From Acidobacteriaceae bacterium (GTDB lineage Bacteria > Acidobacteriota > Terriglobia > Terriglobales > Acidobacteriaceae): a stretch of DNA of 64,000 nucleotides. The translations under genes and the position numbers were made by a program. Shown here piece after piece: positions 28,221-37,494 of this stretch. The DNA lies in the NCBI GenBank assembly GCA_027452245.1, contig DAIDGW010000217.1, positions 1 to 64,000 on the forward strand. Reading direction: 5' to 3'. Within the stretch, counting starts at the first letter, position 1, and each line of letters begins with the position of its first letter. The notes beneath the pieces were generated by a model. The model searched no databases. It was given only the letters and a program-made list of their open reading frames with translations, and had not been told where the DNA came from.

Positions 28221-28405
28221 AAGGTTCCATGACTGCGTGCCTGTTTCGCCGAATGCTTCGGATGGCAACAACCACGAAATTAATCTGGAGCATGATGAAG
28301 CCTATGAAGGCGTAGCTGAAGGCGACTTCCACCCCTCTTGCCGTTGACCCTCCCTCCTGCCTTCTTTAGACTGAAAGATTCAAACCATCTGCAGGATCCA
28401 CACTT

Positions 28406-30400
28406 ATGGCTGAAAGCATTCATGTAAAGCTTCCCGATGGGAGCGAGAAGGAAGTCCCAAAAGGGACGACCGCAATTGACATTGCCAAGTCAATCAGTCC
28501 GCGGCTGGCCGACGCGGCGCTGGTGGCGAAGGCAATGCCGCTCGGGTCCAATGGTGACGCACCGGCGGGCGAGGGCGCCCGTCCCACCCTGATCGATCTG
28601 ACGCGACCGCTGGAAAAAGATACGGATCTGCGCATTCTGACGGACAGAGATCCGGAGGCGCTCGAAGTCTATCGGCATTCGTCGGCGCACTTGCTGGCCG
28701 CGGCGGTGCTTGAGCTCTTTCCTGAAACCAAGCTGGGACATGGTCCGGCGACCGAGAGCGGATTTTTTTACGACTTCTATCGTCCGACGCCGTTTACGCC
28801 CGAAGACCTCGACAAAATAGAAAAGAAGATGCAGGAACTGGTGCAGCAGGACATCCCCTATGCGCGCGAATTCTTGCCGCGTGACCAGGGGCTCGCCGAG
28901 TTCAAGAACGAAGGCGACTTCATGAAATGCCACTTCATCGAGCAGTTCACGAAGCCCGAGGAAAAGATTTCGATTTACCGCACCGGCAAGTTCACCGATT
29001 TCTGCCGCGGTCCGCACATTCCGTCGACGGGACGGATCAAGGCATTCAAGCTGCTGAATATCGCTGGAGCCTATTGGCTCGGGGACGAGAAGAACCCGCA
29101 GCTGCAGCGGATTTACGGCACGTCGTTCTTTTCCAAGAAAGATATGGAGGCGCACCTCAAGCAAATCGAGGAAGCCAAAAAGCGCGACCATCGACTGCTG
29201 GGCAAGCAGCTCGATCTGTTCTCGATCCAGGAACTGGCGGGTCCGGGACTGATCTTCTGGCATCCCAAGGGCGGGATTATCCGCAAAGAGATGGAAGACT
29301 GGATGCGCGAGCAGTACGTGAAGCGGGGATACTCGCTGGTGTACACGCCGCACGTGATGCGGCGCCAGTTGTGGCAGACCTCGGGGCATGAGGGCTACTA
29401 CGCACAGAACATGTTCGACGCCATGGAACTCGACGACGCCGAGTACCGGCTGAAGCCGATGAATTGCCCGGGACACATCCTTATATATAAGGATTCGCTC
29501 CGCTCGTATCGCGACTTGCCGGTGCGGCTGGGCGAGTTGGGTACGGTGTACCGCTACGAGCGGTCGGGCGTGATGCATGGATTGCTGCGCGTTCGCGGAT
29601 TTACCCAGGATGACGCGCACATCTTCTGTACGCCGGAGCAGATTGAAAAGGAGATTGCCGACTGCGTGGAGTTTGCGCGCGACGTGTTGCGCGATTTCGG
29701 CTTCGATCAGTTCCAGACCGAACTTTCGACGTGGAATCCCGATGATCGCAAGAACTTCGTCGGCAGCGATGAACAGTGGAACCGGGCGACGCAGTCTCTC
29801 GAAAAAGTGCTGAAGTCGCTGCATATCGAGTACAAAACGATTCCCGGCGAAGCAGCGTTTTACGGGCCGAAGATCGACATCAAGCTGGTGGATGCGATCG
29901 GGCGTCTGTGGCAGCTCTCCACGGTGCAGTTCGATTTCAACCTGCCCCAGCGATTCGGACTGGAGTATGTCGCCGAGGACGGCACGCGCAAGCAGCCGGT
30001 GATGGTGCATCGCGCACTCTATGGATCGGTCGAGCGCTTTTTCGGTGTACTGATCGAACACTATGCGGGAGCTTTTCCGGCATGGCTTTCGCCGGTGCAG
30101 ACGGTGATGATCCCGATCAGCGAGCGGCATGTCGATTACGCCAACAAGGTTGCGGCGCAGTTGCACGCCGTTGGCGTGCGGGTCGAAGTCGACGCGCGGA
30201 ACGAAAAGATGAACGCGAAAATCCGCGAGCACGCATTGCAGAAGGTACCGTACCTGCTTGTAGTCGGCGATAAGGAAGAGGAGGCGGGGACGGTCAACGT
30301 GCGCACGCGCGGAAAAGAAAAGACCGATACCATGCCTGCCGCGGAGTTTGTCGAGAAGATCAAGAAGTTGATCGCAGACAAAGCGGCGACGCTAAACTGA
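28406..30400 (+). CDS. thrS: Threonyl-tRNA synthetase
   Basis: 664 residues with the full bacterial ThrRS layout: TGS domain (about 1-75, slightly extended by a Gly/Ala-rich insert near residues 48-55), editing domain with HSSAHLLAAAV and CRGPHIPSTGRI, class II catalytic core with motif 2 (YRYERSGVMHGLLRVRGFTQ, the last piece being FTQDDAHIFC) and motif 3 (HRALYGSVERFFG), then the anticodon-binding domain. It charges tRNA-Thr and is essential. It is transcribed alone; no T-box leader was recognised in the 250 bp upstream, which contain one copy of the imperfect repeat. Confidence 0.97.
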   Translation: MAESIHVKLPDGSEKEVPKGTTAIDIAKSISPRLADAALVAKAMPLGSNGDAPAGEGARPTLIDLTRPLEKDTDLRILTDRDPEALEVYRHSSAHLLAAAVLELFPETKLGHGPATESGFFYDFYRPTPFTPEDLDKIEKKMQELVQQDIPYAREFLPRDQGLAEFKNEGDFMKCHFIEQFTKPEEKISIYRTGKFTDFCRGPHIPSTGRIKAFKLLNIAGAYWLGDEKNPQLQRIYGTSFFSKKDMEAHLKQIEEAKKRDHRLLGKQLDLFSIQELAGPGLIFWHPKGGIIRKEMEDWMREQYVKRGYSLVYTPHVMRRQLWQTSGHEGYYAQNMFDAMELDDAEYRLKPMNCPGHILIYKDSLRSYRDLPVRLGELGTVYRYERSGVMHGLLRVRGFTQDDAHIFCTPEQIEKEIADCVEFARDVLRDFGFDQFQTELSTWNPDDRKNFVGSDEQWNRATQSLEKVLKSLHIEYKTIPGEAAFYGPKIDIKLVDAIGRLWQLSTVQFDFNLPQRFGLEYVAEDGTRKQPVMVHRALYGSVERFFGVLIEHYAGAFPAWLSPVQTVMIPISERHVDYANKVAAQLHAVGVRVEVDARNEKMNAKIREHALQKVPYLLVVGDKEEEAGTVNVRTRGKEKTDTMPAAEFVEKIKKLIADKAATLN

Positions 30401-30409
30401 CACAGTTGA

Positions 30410-30435
30410 GGGCACGACTGCCGCTCCTCGTGCCC
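30410..30435. terminator. Hairpin between convergent thrS and VWA genes
   Basis: An 8-bp perfect stem GGGCACGA/TCGTGCCC with a 10-nt loop in the 50-bp gap between two convergent stop codons. It lacks a clear T tract, so it is a probable rather than certain bidirectional terminator. Confidence 0.5.
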
Positions 30436-30450
30436 CCGCAACAGACTTTC

Positions 30451-31506
30451 CTAATGATTCATGTTCAGCTGTGCCGTTTTCCCAGTCTCTGAGAACATGG
30501 ATGGCTGTGGGCGGTATCCATTCCGGGTGCGTACGTTGTAGCGCTTCAAACGTTCTCCGACCAGCTTAACCGTGATCGACCGCCATCCGTTGTTGGGATT
30601 CGCCTTGGGATAATAGGCGAGCGAATACAGATGTGCCAGATCGTCGCGAATGGAAGCGAACGCTTTCTGCTCGTCTCTCCAGTTTTTGGCGAAATAGACT
30701 TTACCGCCTGTAGCCGCGGTCATGCGCTCAAAGACGGCGGTGGAAACCGGCTCCAACTTCGCATCCCGCGTGCTGATCATATAAATCGAAACTCCCGCCG
30801 ATTGAGCAAACTCAGCCACGTCCTCGGGGGGGACGACACTGGAATTGTCAGGGCCGTTCGAGAACACCACCACCACTTTGCGTCCGGTAAATTGCGTCGC
30901 ATCCTTCAATGTAAGGAGAAGGGTGTTGTAGAGCGCGGCATCGTCGCCGGCGACGGTGGAGCGAACGGCACGAAGTACCTGTTGGCGATCGGCGGTCAGG
31001 GGAGACGATCGGGACAGATCGCGGCTGTAGGAATAGAAGGCGACCTTATCCGCGCTCCCCAGCGAGCGGACGAAGTCGGAGATTGCGTCCTGAGCATAAA
31101 CGAAGCCGTGATACATGTAATTGCTGGTGTCGAATAGGACGAAGACATTGGCACCCGCAATCAGCGAATCCGATGCCGGCGAGGTACTGCTGGCAAAGGA
31201 ATTCTTGGGTGCGTTGGCGCTCTCGCTCGACTCGCCGGTTGCGGTATTTCCCACGAGGCTCCGGGCCGGCTCATAGCCTTCGGCGAAGGTTGCAATTTTT
31301 TCTGGAATGCCATCTTCCAGTACGGTGAAGTCTTGCGGGCGCAGACTTGTGATGTAGTTGCCATTCTTATCGGTGACTGCGACATTGAGTTGAACCATGT
31401 TCACGACAACATGCAGTTCCGGGTTCTGCTGAGCTTCGATGGAGATGATTGTGCTCAGACAGAGCAGGACGGCAATCACCAATGCGAGGGTGCTTTTCTT
31501 GAGCAT
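30451..31506 (-). CDS. Secreted VWA-domain protein (acidobacterial VWFA family)
   Basis: 351 residues from the ATG at 31506, which starts a signal peptide (MLKKSTLALVIAVLLCLST); an in-frame start at 31551 would lie before it. A short beta domain follows (VQLNVAVTDKNGNYITSLRPQ, residues 35-60), then a von Willebrand A fold at about 115-300. The metal site reads DTSNYMY rather than the usual DxSxS, so metal binding may be altered. This two-domain arrangement is the acidobacterial VWFA-related family (TIGR03436-like), abundant in that phylum, with no known substrate. It directly follows the 1052-residue secreted protein gene, 41 bp away, so the two are probably co-expressed. Confidence 0.85.
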   Translation of the reverse strand: MLKKSTLALVIAVLLCLSTIISIEAQQNPELHVVVNMVQLNVAVTDKNGNYITSLRPQDFTVLEDGIPEKIATFAEGYEPARSLVGNTATGESSESANAPKNSFASSTSPASDSLIAGANVFVLFDTSNYMYHGFVYAQDAISDFVRSLGSADKVAFYSYSRDLSRSSPLTADRQQVLRAVRSTVAGDDAALYNTLLLTLKDATQFTGRKVVVVFSNGPDNSSVVPPEDVAEFAQSAGVSIYMISTRDAKLEPVSTAVFERMTAATGGKVYFAKNWRDEQKAFASIRDDLAHLYSLAYYPKANPNNGWRSITVKLVGERLKRYNVRTRNGYRPQPSMFSETGKTAQLNMNH

Positions 31507-31547
31507 GATGCGGATCCTAGTCTGCGGCTCGAAGTTTCGAGCCGACT

Positions 31548-34500
31548 TCAACGAACTGCGTTTGAACTTGCGGAAGATACGGTCTCGATCGCATCGACAG
31601 TCGTTGGCGTGTCGATCTTTCCTTCCCGGAACTCGGCACCAACCTCGTGCATGGCGCGCAGGAGTGCCGGCCAGTCTTCCAAATCCGTAGCAAAAACTTT
31701 CTCGATCATGCGGCGGGTGAGTTGCGGGACGATTTCATTCAACATGACGGGCGGATATCCTTTCTCATCCGCGAGCCGCGCCCAGTAAAGGTTCGGGGAG
31801 TCCCAGGACTCTGCGAGGAAACGGCTTGAAACGCCGGAAAAGGCCGGCATCGGGGGGACGTTCAATAACTCCTGGCCATAGTTATCCGCGAGACTCGGAT
31901 GGGGCACCCCGAAATCGCGCGACAGACGTTGCCAGCTTACCTCTTCGGGATAGCGGGTGAACAGTTGCTGCAGATCGTGAGTTGCCGGACCCCAATTAGA
32001 GATTTCGTTGGGATACTTCCGCTCAAACTCGGCAGTGAGATAGAAAGTATCTGCCGGCATGAGCTGGGCGAAGGCATGAGCAAATTGATTTGAGCGCAGG
32101 GCGTCTTCAACTGCATCCATCCGCCTGGGATTTAGACGGGGCGACAGGATAGCGACGGCTTTGGCGCGGAGAGAGTCATCTTTAGCCGAGGCGGTCAGAA
32201 GTTCCTCGCCAGACTCCTGATACAAGGCAACAGCATGCAACTCCGTCGGACTCACATTCCACCAACGAGGCAAAATGGCGTTCGTCAACAGACCCGGAGT
32301 CACCTCTTTCCAGATCAGGGCCTGAACATTGTCGGGAGAAATGAAGTCTTGTTCCAGATCAGATAAAGCGTAGGGCAGGTCGGCGATCGATCCGACGAAA
32401 TGAGCACCCCCACCTGCAGGAGAACCCTGCCCCAGGAGTTGCGGAGCTTGCCACAACGTTTTTAGACCGCTAACCGTGTCGGCGGCAAAGTCGTGAGAGC
32501 GGACAAACAAGGGATTGTTAAGCAGAGCCTGCGATCCCGGAGGTTGGTAATACGCGTAGTTCAAACCGACTAAGGTATCGCGGAGAAACGGAGCCAGTTG
32601 CCCAATGGTCTGTTCAATTTCTGCGTGCGAAGCTTCAGGAGATTTGAGCACGCGGGCGATGTCGGACCGCATTTGGACATCGGTGTGATGATTGTTGTAA
32701 ATTCCCGGTGCCCATTCGGTTCTTTCGCTGGTGCTGAAGATTGGTCTGGGCATCTGAAATTCTTTTGTTTCCGCGGCAAGCCGAATGATGCCTTCTTCGG
32801 CATGCTGTCCGCGCGCTTTGTCTGCGAGGGCGTTACCCAGGGTCAGGAGGGTATCCAGCGGAACCAGGCGTTGGCCATCGAGCACGGCCCGCATGCGGTT
32901 CGCAAGGTCTTGGTGTACTTTCTTGCCGTCGGGCGTCGTTTGTGCAGGCCCGGCGAGCAGATCGATAATCTCATCCTCAGAACCGCTGGCACGGCCTGTG
33001 GCTGCACGGAAAATCTCGGCAAGCGACAACCTTCCGGCTTCGTAGACCTGGGTCGAAGAATGAACCTTGGAAAAGGGTTTGATTACTTCTTGCCAGGACT
33101 GATCGAGCCGTGAAGGTTGGATCTCGCCCTGGCGAGCGAGAATCTCCCAGATCCCAAGATTTGCTTGGAAGGTTCCAAGCGCATCGGATCGCATCGAATC
33201 CGGCACACTATTCAGCCATTGCGCCGTGCTCAGGAACTCAGATATGGACGTGTCGCTCAGTTGAGGAAATTCCGCGAATATTCGGTACTGATCGCTGTAG
33301 TCTTTGAAATCGCGCGCGAGCAGGAGAACAGCTTTAGGGGAAAGTTGTTCAGTGGCCGAACGGCGGCTGTCGATCTCGCTTGCGGCAATGTAGATTTGAA
33401 CAGGACCACTGTCAGTGATTGCACGGGAAAGCGCAAACATGCTCCGAACCAGTTGATCAGGAGTTGTTATTTTGCCGGATTTCTTCGCCCAGCGCCGCAC
33501 AACCCGCGAGTCATTTTTCTGATGAATGATCTCGTTCCAGACCTGAAAATTGCCTGGCACCAAAGGTTGTCCGTGATCGTCTCTTTGGAGGCGGGTCACC
33601 AGTTGCAGGAGTGCGGGAGCAGGGCGAAATACACCGGTGGTTGCAGTACTCGATGGATCTGCCGATCGCATTGCAGCATAGAAGATCCGTAAACGATGGG
33701 GATCGGTGAAGTAGGTTTGCCAGGTTGAATTTGCGCGCGAAAGCACATCGAAGTAGGCGGCCAGCCACCCCTTGTCCCGGACCAGCAGCCTCTCGATGAA
33801 AGCGGCCGGTGAAGATGGACTTACCCCGACGAGGTCCTTCCATGCTGCATCAGCAACTGTACCGCCGGGCACCTCGATTCTTCCGCTATGGACCCAGATG
33901 CGCTGACCATAAAAATCGAGAACCCCAGCGTAGGGCAACAGCCGTCTGATACCAATCGTCTGTTGCAGGAATGCGCAAGTCGCAGGATCCATCTTGGAAA
34001 ATGCCCAATACAGCCGTGCCACGGATGGATCATTGATGATTGTGTTGAGCAGATCCTTACTACTTTCGACGTAGTTTTCTTTGCTTGCGGTCGTCCAGTC
34101 GCTCTCAGTGAAAAGCACCGGAACGGTTGACGATTCATAGGAATATTCGAACGGCTTGCCCTCCTGAAGAGCTCGTTCTAGTTCGGGCAGAGGGAAACCG
34201 GAGTCGATCGTCAAGAAAGCTCGCTTGGCATCCTCGGTGTGCAACACCATGCCAGGCTGACCGCAGGCCGGTTTGGCCCGATATCCCAGAATTAGCAGCA
34301 GCGGCCGCGCATCTGCACAATTTGTGATGCGGATGGTCATATCGCTCTTAGCCGCCAAATCGGAAAGCTCGCGCGCCTGTACCACATATCGGCTCAGCAA
34401 CAGGAGGAATTCGGTTGCGTGGGTATAGCCTTCATATCCTTGGGCAAAGACGTTCCGGCTTAGCAAAGGCAGAACTTCATCGCGACTTATTTTTTGGCTG

Positions 34501-34706
34501 ATGCCCGCCATTCGCAGGAAGGAGCGGAGGGGGCCGGGAATTGTGAAGTCTTGTGAATTAGCTGGGTTCGGATGCGCGACCTGCTGAGGCGTGGCGGACA
34601 AGCAGATGGACAAGCTAAGAACACAAAAAATAGAAACTGCAGTGACGACGCAGAGGCGAACAGAAGATTTCACGGCTGGTACCTCGTGGAGCCGACGATT
34701 GATCAA
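31548..34706 (-). CDS. Large secreted protein of unknown function
   Basis: 1052 residues with a signal-like hydrophobic stretch at about 20-37 (VVTAVSIFCVLSLSICLSA). The rest is mostly helical and soluble, with no internal transmembrane region and no motif I can name. Repeating patterns of short aromatic/Leu helices (ARLYWAFSKMDPATCAFL, WQTYFTDPHRLRIFYAAM) suggest an alpha-helical array. I have seen similar long proteins only as hypothetical acidobacterial entries, so no function is offered. It is the first gene of a two-gene unit with the VWA protein. Confidence 0.75.
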   Translation of the reverse strand: MINRRLHEVPAVKSSVRLCVVTAVSIFCVLSLSICLSATPQQVAHPNPANSQDFTIPGPLRSFLRMAGISQKISRDEVLPLLSRNVFAQGYEGYTHATEFLLLLSRYVVQARELSDLAAKSDMTIRITNCADARPLLLILGYRAKPACGQPGMVLHTEDAKRAFLTIDSGFPLPELERALQEGKPFEYSYESSTVPVLFTESDWTTASKENYVESSKDLLNTIINDPSVARLYWAFSKMDPATCAFLQQTIGIRRLLPYAGVLDFYGQRIWVHSGRIEVPGGTVADAAWKDLVGVSPSSPAAFIERLLVRDKGWLAAYFDVLSRANSTWQTYFTDPHRLRIFYAAMRSADPSSTATTGVFRPAPALLQLVTRLQRDDHGQPLVPGNFQVWNEIIHQKNDSRVVRRWAKKSGKITTPDQLVRSMFALSRAITDSGPVQIYIAASEIDSRRSATEQLSPKAVLLLARDFKDYSDQYRIFAEFPQLSDTSISEFLSTAQWLNSVPDSMRSDALGTFQANLGIWEILARQGEIQPSRLDQSWQEVIKPFSKVHSSTQVYEAGRLSLAEIFRAATGRASGSEDEIIDLLAGPAQTTPDGKKVHQDLANRMRAVLDGQRLVPLDTLLTLGNALADKARGQHAEEGIIRLAAETKEFQMPRPIFSTSERTEWAPGIYNNHHTDVQMRSDIARVLKSPEASHAEIEQTIGQLAPFLRDTLVGLNYAYYQPPGSQALLNNPLFVRSHDFAADTVSGLKTLWQAPQLLGQGSPAGGGAHFVGSIADLPYALSDLEQDFISPDNVQALIWKEVTPGLLTNAILPRWWNVSPTELHAVALYQESGEELLTASAKDDSLRAKAVAILSPRLNPRRMDAVEDALRSNQFAHAFAQLMPADTFYLTAEFERKYPNEISNWGPATHDLQQLFTRYPEEVSWQRLSRDFGVPHPSLADNYGQELLNVPPMPAFSGVSSRFLAESWDSPNLYWARLADEKGYPPVMLNEIVPQLTRRMIEKVFATDLEDWPALLRAMHEVGAEFREGKIDTPTTVDAIETVSSASSNAVR

Positions 34707-35307
34707 ATCGCCTGGAATTTGATGCCGCAGAGGAAACTTTCGTCAACCTATGAAAGTAAACGCTCCCCCCGAAGTCCAGACCGGGGACATCTTTCGCTTG
34801 CCCCAAGTTCCTTTGTTCGGCAAAATACTCCAAGAACGCCATCTATCCAAGTGCTTTTTTCATCCTGAAGATGCCGAGTCCCGACACGAAGAGACAATCA
34901 GCAGGAGTCCGACGTGAGTATCTGGGCCGGGAGATGAATGTTTGCAGATCACTAAATGGCTGCAATATGGAGTCGTTTGGGTTACCGCCAGCCGCACGTT
35001 TTGGCGGTACTTCCAGGCAGTCTGCCCTCTTAAACAGTTTGCGCGGAATTGGCCTTTGCTGCCCAAGAGTCCTGCCATGCTGCGTCTATACGGGTATTCA
35101 TTAGGGTCATTATTTAGCTCGCGTTTCTCTCACGAGGAGATTTGCCCTGTGTGGAACTGTTGAGCCTAAGGCATTGGACGAAATGGAGCATTTCTCGACC
35201 GCTGAAGTTCGGTCAACAGTCAATTGGGAATCGGGTACTAGCTTTAGATTCCGGAACTTAGACGAAATTCGCACGTCCGCGTGCTAAACTGATTTATCCG
35301 CATTCGC
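34707..35307. other. Intergenic region upstream of tRNA-Ser
   Basis: About 600 bp divergent between the 1052-residue protein gene and the tRNA. Short frames at 34942-35163 and on the other strand have no ribosome binding site or family character. It presumably holds the promoters of both flanking genes; none could be placed with confidence. Confidence 0.4.
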
Positions 35308-35404
<97 letters not shown>

Positions 35405-35410
35405 TCTTTC

Positions 35411-35426
35411 AATCCCAACCACTTAC
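35411..35426. repeat. Terminal inverted repeat, left
   Basis: AATCCCAACCACTTAC, exact reverse complement of 36944-36959. It is 7 bp inside the left attachment site, where integrase arm-type sites are often found. Role inferred from position. Confidence 0.65.
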
Positions 35427-35440
35427 GCCGCATATCGCGC

Positions 35441-36706
35441 CTACTGAATCGTCTGCAACATCGGCTGTTCTTGGTTCTCAACTGTCCTGTTAGTGTCCCG
35501 AACCGTTTGCGCCGCTTCGGGAATGTGGTTTTCAAGTTTCTCCATCGCCTGCTTCACATCGTCGGCAGCCGTCTTGATGTAGTACGTCGCCGTGGTGCTG
35601 ACGTTCGCATGACGAAGAATTCGCTGGATCACCATGTCCGGCACACCCAGCCTGTAGAGGTTGCTTCCGAGTCCCCGCCGTGCAGCGTGCCAGCCGTGCC
35701 ATTCTGGAATACGAGAGTCGCGGGAATAGGGATGGTCTGCTTTCTCGTGGTCTGATTCTGCCTTGCCGCAAACCTCGCAGCGATTCAGAGCACCGAGAAT
35801 CATACGGTTGACAATACTGCCGAGGGCGAGGGGATTGCCTGCCCCATTGGCAAAGATCGGCCCCTTTTTTGGATTTCCGTTGCGCAACCGATGCATGTCG
35901 AGACGGTCGGCAAGCTGCCGGATAACCGGAACAGGAGCACGACCTTTCCGAGTTTTCGGATCAGTCACAAGGCCATTCCAGATTGACCGCGAGACGAACA
36001 ATTCGCCGTTGGCATAGTTCTCCCAAAGCAAACCTTGAATCTCACCGTGCCGAAGGCCCATGAACGCTGCGACCGCAAAGGCCGTAGCAGCAGGCTCGGG
36101 AAGCAGAGAGAGAATGCTCTGGATTTCATCCAGACTGTACGCATACGTTTCCTGCGGTTCTGCGGCCTTAGGGTTAACAGAGGAATCACGGGCGGGGTTT
36201 TCCCCCTGGAAATAGTCTTGCTGCTTCGCCAGAGTAAAGATTCCACTGACGACGCTTTTTATGTGCTTTAGAGTATTCCTGCTGAGTTTTCCTGCCCCGA
36301 TCTGATCGAGCCACGCTTGAACGTGATACGTCCGAGTGTCCTTCAGCCAGACTTGCTGACAGATGGGCTTCAAATGATCTTCCCATATGTCCCGGTATCC
36401 CTTCTCAGTAGAAGGCCTCTTGTGGTTCTTAATCCAAGGCAAGTAAACGCGCTCGACGAAGTCGTTCACAGTGACGACTCGTTCGGCAGGGAGGGTTCCA
36501 CTATTCACAGTCGCCATGTGCCGCTCGGCTTCGGTGACCATGTCGGCGGGAGGACGTTTCCCGCGCGTGGTGACGTCTCCGAGGAAGTGAGTCACTCGCT
36601 TCCTTTCGATTAGTCCGCTGATATTCCGGAGTTCCCAATAGCGAACATACCAGCGATTTCCAATGCGAATGATCTGACCTTGCTGCTTTCTTTTTCGAGT
36701 GTTCAC
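35441..36706 (-). CDS. Tyrosine recombinase/integrase
   Basis: 421 residues. The N-terminal part (about 1-150) is the arm-binding and SAM-like core-binding region (YLPWIKNHKRPSTEKGY). The catalytic part holds the first Arg in MGLRHGEIQGLLW, the second-box HAARRG in place of the usual HDLRRT, and the C-terminal LRHANVSTTATYYI supplying the His and the nucleophilic Tyr. It resembles phage-type integrases of tRNA-targeting elements. The gene reads toward the tRNA, and its stop is 40 bp from it; the start side has 280 bp of non-coding DNA before the right att site. It probably catalysed this insertion; no excisionase is encoded. Confidence 0.9.
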   Translation of the reverse strand: MNTRKRKQQGQIIRIGNRWYVRYWELRNISGLIERKRVTHFLGDVTTRGKRPPADMVTEAERHMATVNSGTLPAERVVTVNDFVERVYLPWIKNHKRPSTEKGYRDIWEDHLKPICQQVWLKDTRTYHVQAWLDQIGAGKLSRNTLKHIKSVVSGIFTLAKQQDYFQGENPARDSSVNPKAAEPQETYAYSLDEIQSILSLLPEPAATAFAVAAFMGLRHGEIQGLLWENYANGELFVSRSIWNGLVTDPKTRKGRAPVPVIRQLADRLDMHRLRNGNPKKGPIFANGAGNPLALGSIVNRMILGALNRCEVCGKAESDHEKADHPYSRDSRIPEWHGWHAARRGLGSNLYRLGVPDMVIQRILRHANVSTTATYYIKTAADDVKQAMEKLENHIPEAAQTVRDTNRTVENQEQPMLQTIQ

Positions 36707-36943
36707 TTTTCTCCTTTCCGTTTACGTTCGCGGGCTGCAACGGCTAATTTCGCGATTCTGCTATAGGAAGGTTTGATGGCGAATTATCTTCCGGCTCCCA
36801 GCCACACGCACTCTTCGACCACGGAAGCCTGAGAAGAGGCGCCAGCAGGCTACTGCACGGAGCAGAAATGCGGTGTCCGCAGTAGTGTCCCGAAACTGCC
36901 GAACGAGGTCACGTCAGGTGATTTTTTCTGCTGTGGGGCGACT

Positions 36944-36959
36944 GTAAGTGGTTGGGATT
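36944..36959. repeat. Terminal inverted repeat, right
   Basis: GTAAGTGGTTGGGATT, exact reverse complement of the repeat at 35411-35426. It lies 26 bp inside the right attachment site. Confidence 0.65.
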
Positions 36960-36985
36960 GCGTGGGATCACTTCGAGAGCGAGAA

Positions 36986-37050
<65 letters not shown>

Positions 37051-37444
37051 AGTCTGCCCGATTTTCAATGACGCCGCAGTCGTGCACCTGATCTGGATGT
37101 GAACTTTCTCATTTTTCGCTCATCAGAGCGAATTCTGCAGTGGTTTATGCAGCGAATGTTTGTCGAAGCAATGCACGATCCGGCCCTACACACCAGGCTG
37201 AATCGTGATTCGCACTGCTTCAGGCGAGACACCAGCAGCCCGGGGAATTCTCTGACGGGCCATCTCGACTTCAGCCTTGACGCTCCCATCTCTCACAGCG
37301 ACCGTGGTGACGGCGTTGACTGTGGCGACGGCCTTCACCCCATTCACCGCGACGTTGACTGAATTCGTGTACGCTTCGCCGATTGCGACACCAAATGTCG
37401 GATGGTGGGCTGGAGCAGGTTGTTGGGCGAAGCTCTCAATCTTG
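37051..37444. other. Intergenic region between element and benzoyl-CoA operon
   Basis: About 395 bp. A minus-strand frame (37186-37455, 89 residues, Val/Ala-rich) and an overlapping plus-strand frame have no ribosome binding site and no recognised family, so neither is called. The downstream edge holds the CRP/FNR-like site. Confidence 0.4.
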
Positions 37445-37460
37445 TGTGATTTCAATCACT
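37445..37460. promoter_or_regulatory. CRP/FNR-family binding site upstream of bcrC
   Basis: TGTGATTTCAATCACT, a TGTGA-N6-TCACT palindrome with perfect GTGA/TCAC half-sites. It ends 34 bp before the bcrC ATG at 37495. At the same spacing as in the hox promoter lies TAATCA (37482-37487), a weak -10; if used, transcription would start at about 37494 and the message would be leaderless, in line with the absence of a Shine-Dalgarno sequence. Confidence 0.6.
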
Positions 37461-37494
37461 GACTCTCGAAGCCCCATGACGTAATCATGATCAC

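Noticed and set aside
28490-30232. A 580-residue open frame on the minus strand opposite thrS
   Set aside because: It is fully antisense to a clearly identified threonyl-tRNA synthetase, has no family motif and shows the His/Arg/Leu-rich bias of shadow frames in GC-rich DNA.
37186-37455. 89-residue Val/Ala-rich frame divergent from bcrC
   Set aside because: No ribosome binding site, no recognisable domain, and its start overlaps the CRP/FNR-like site.
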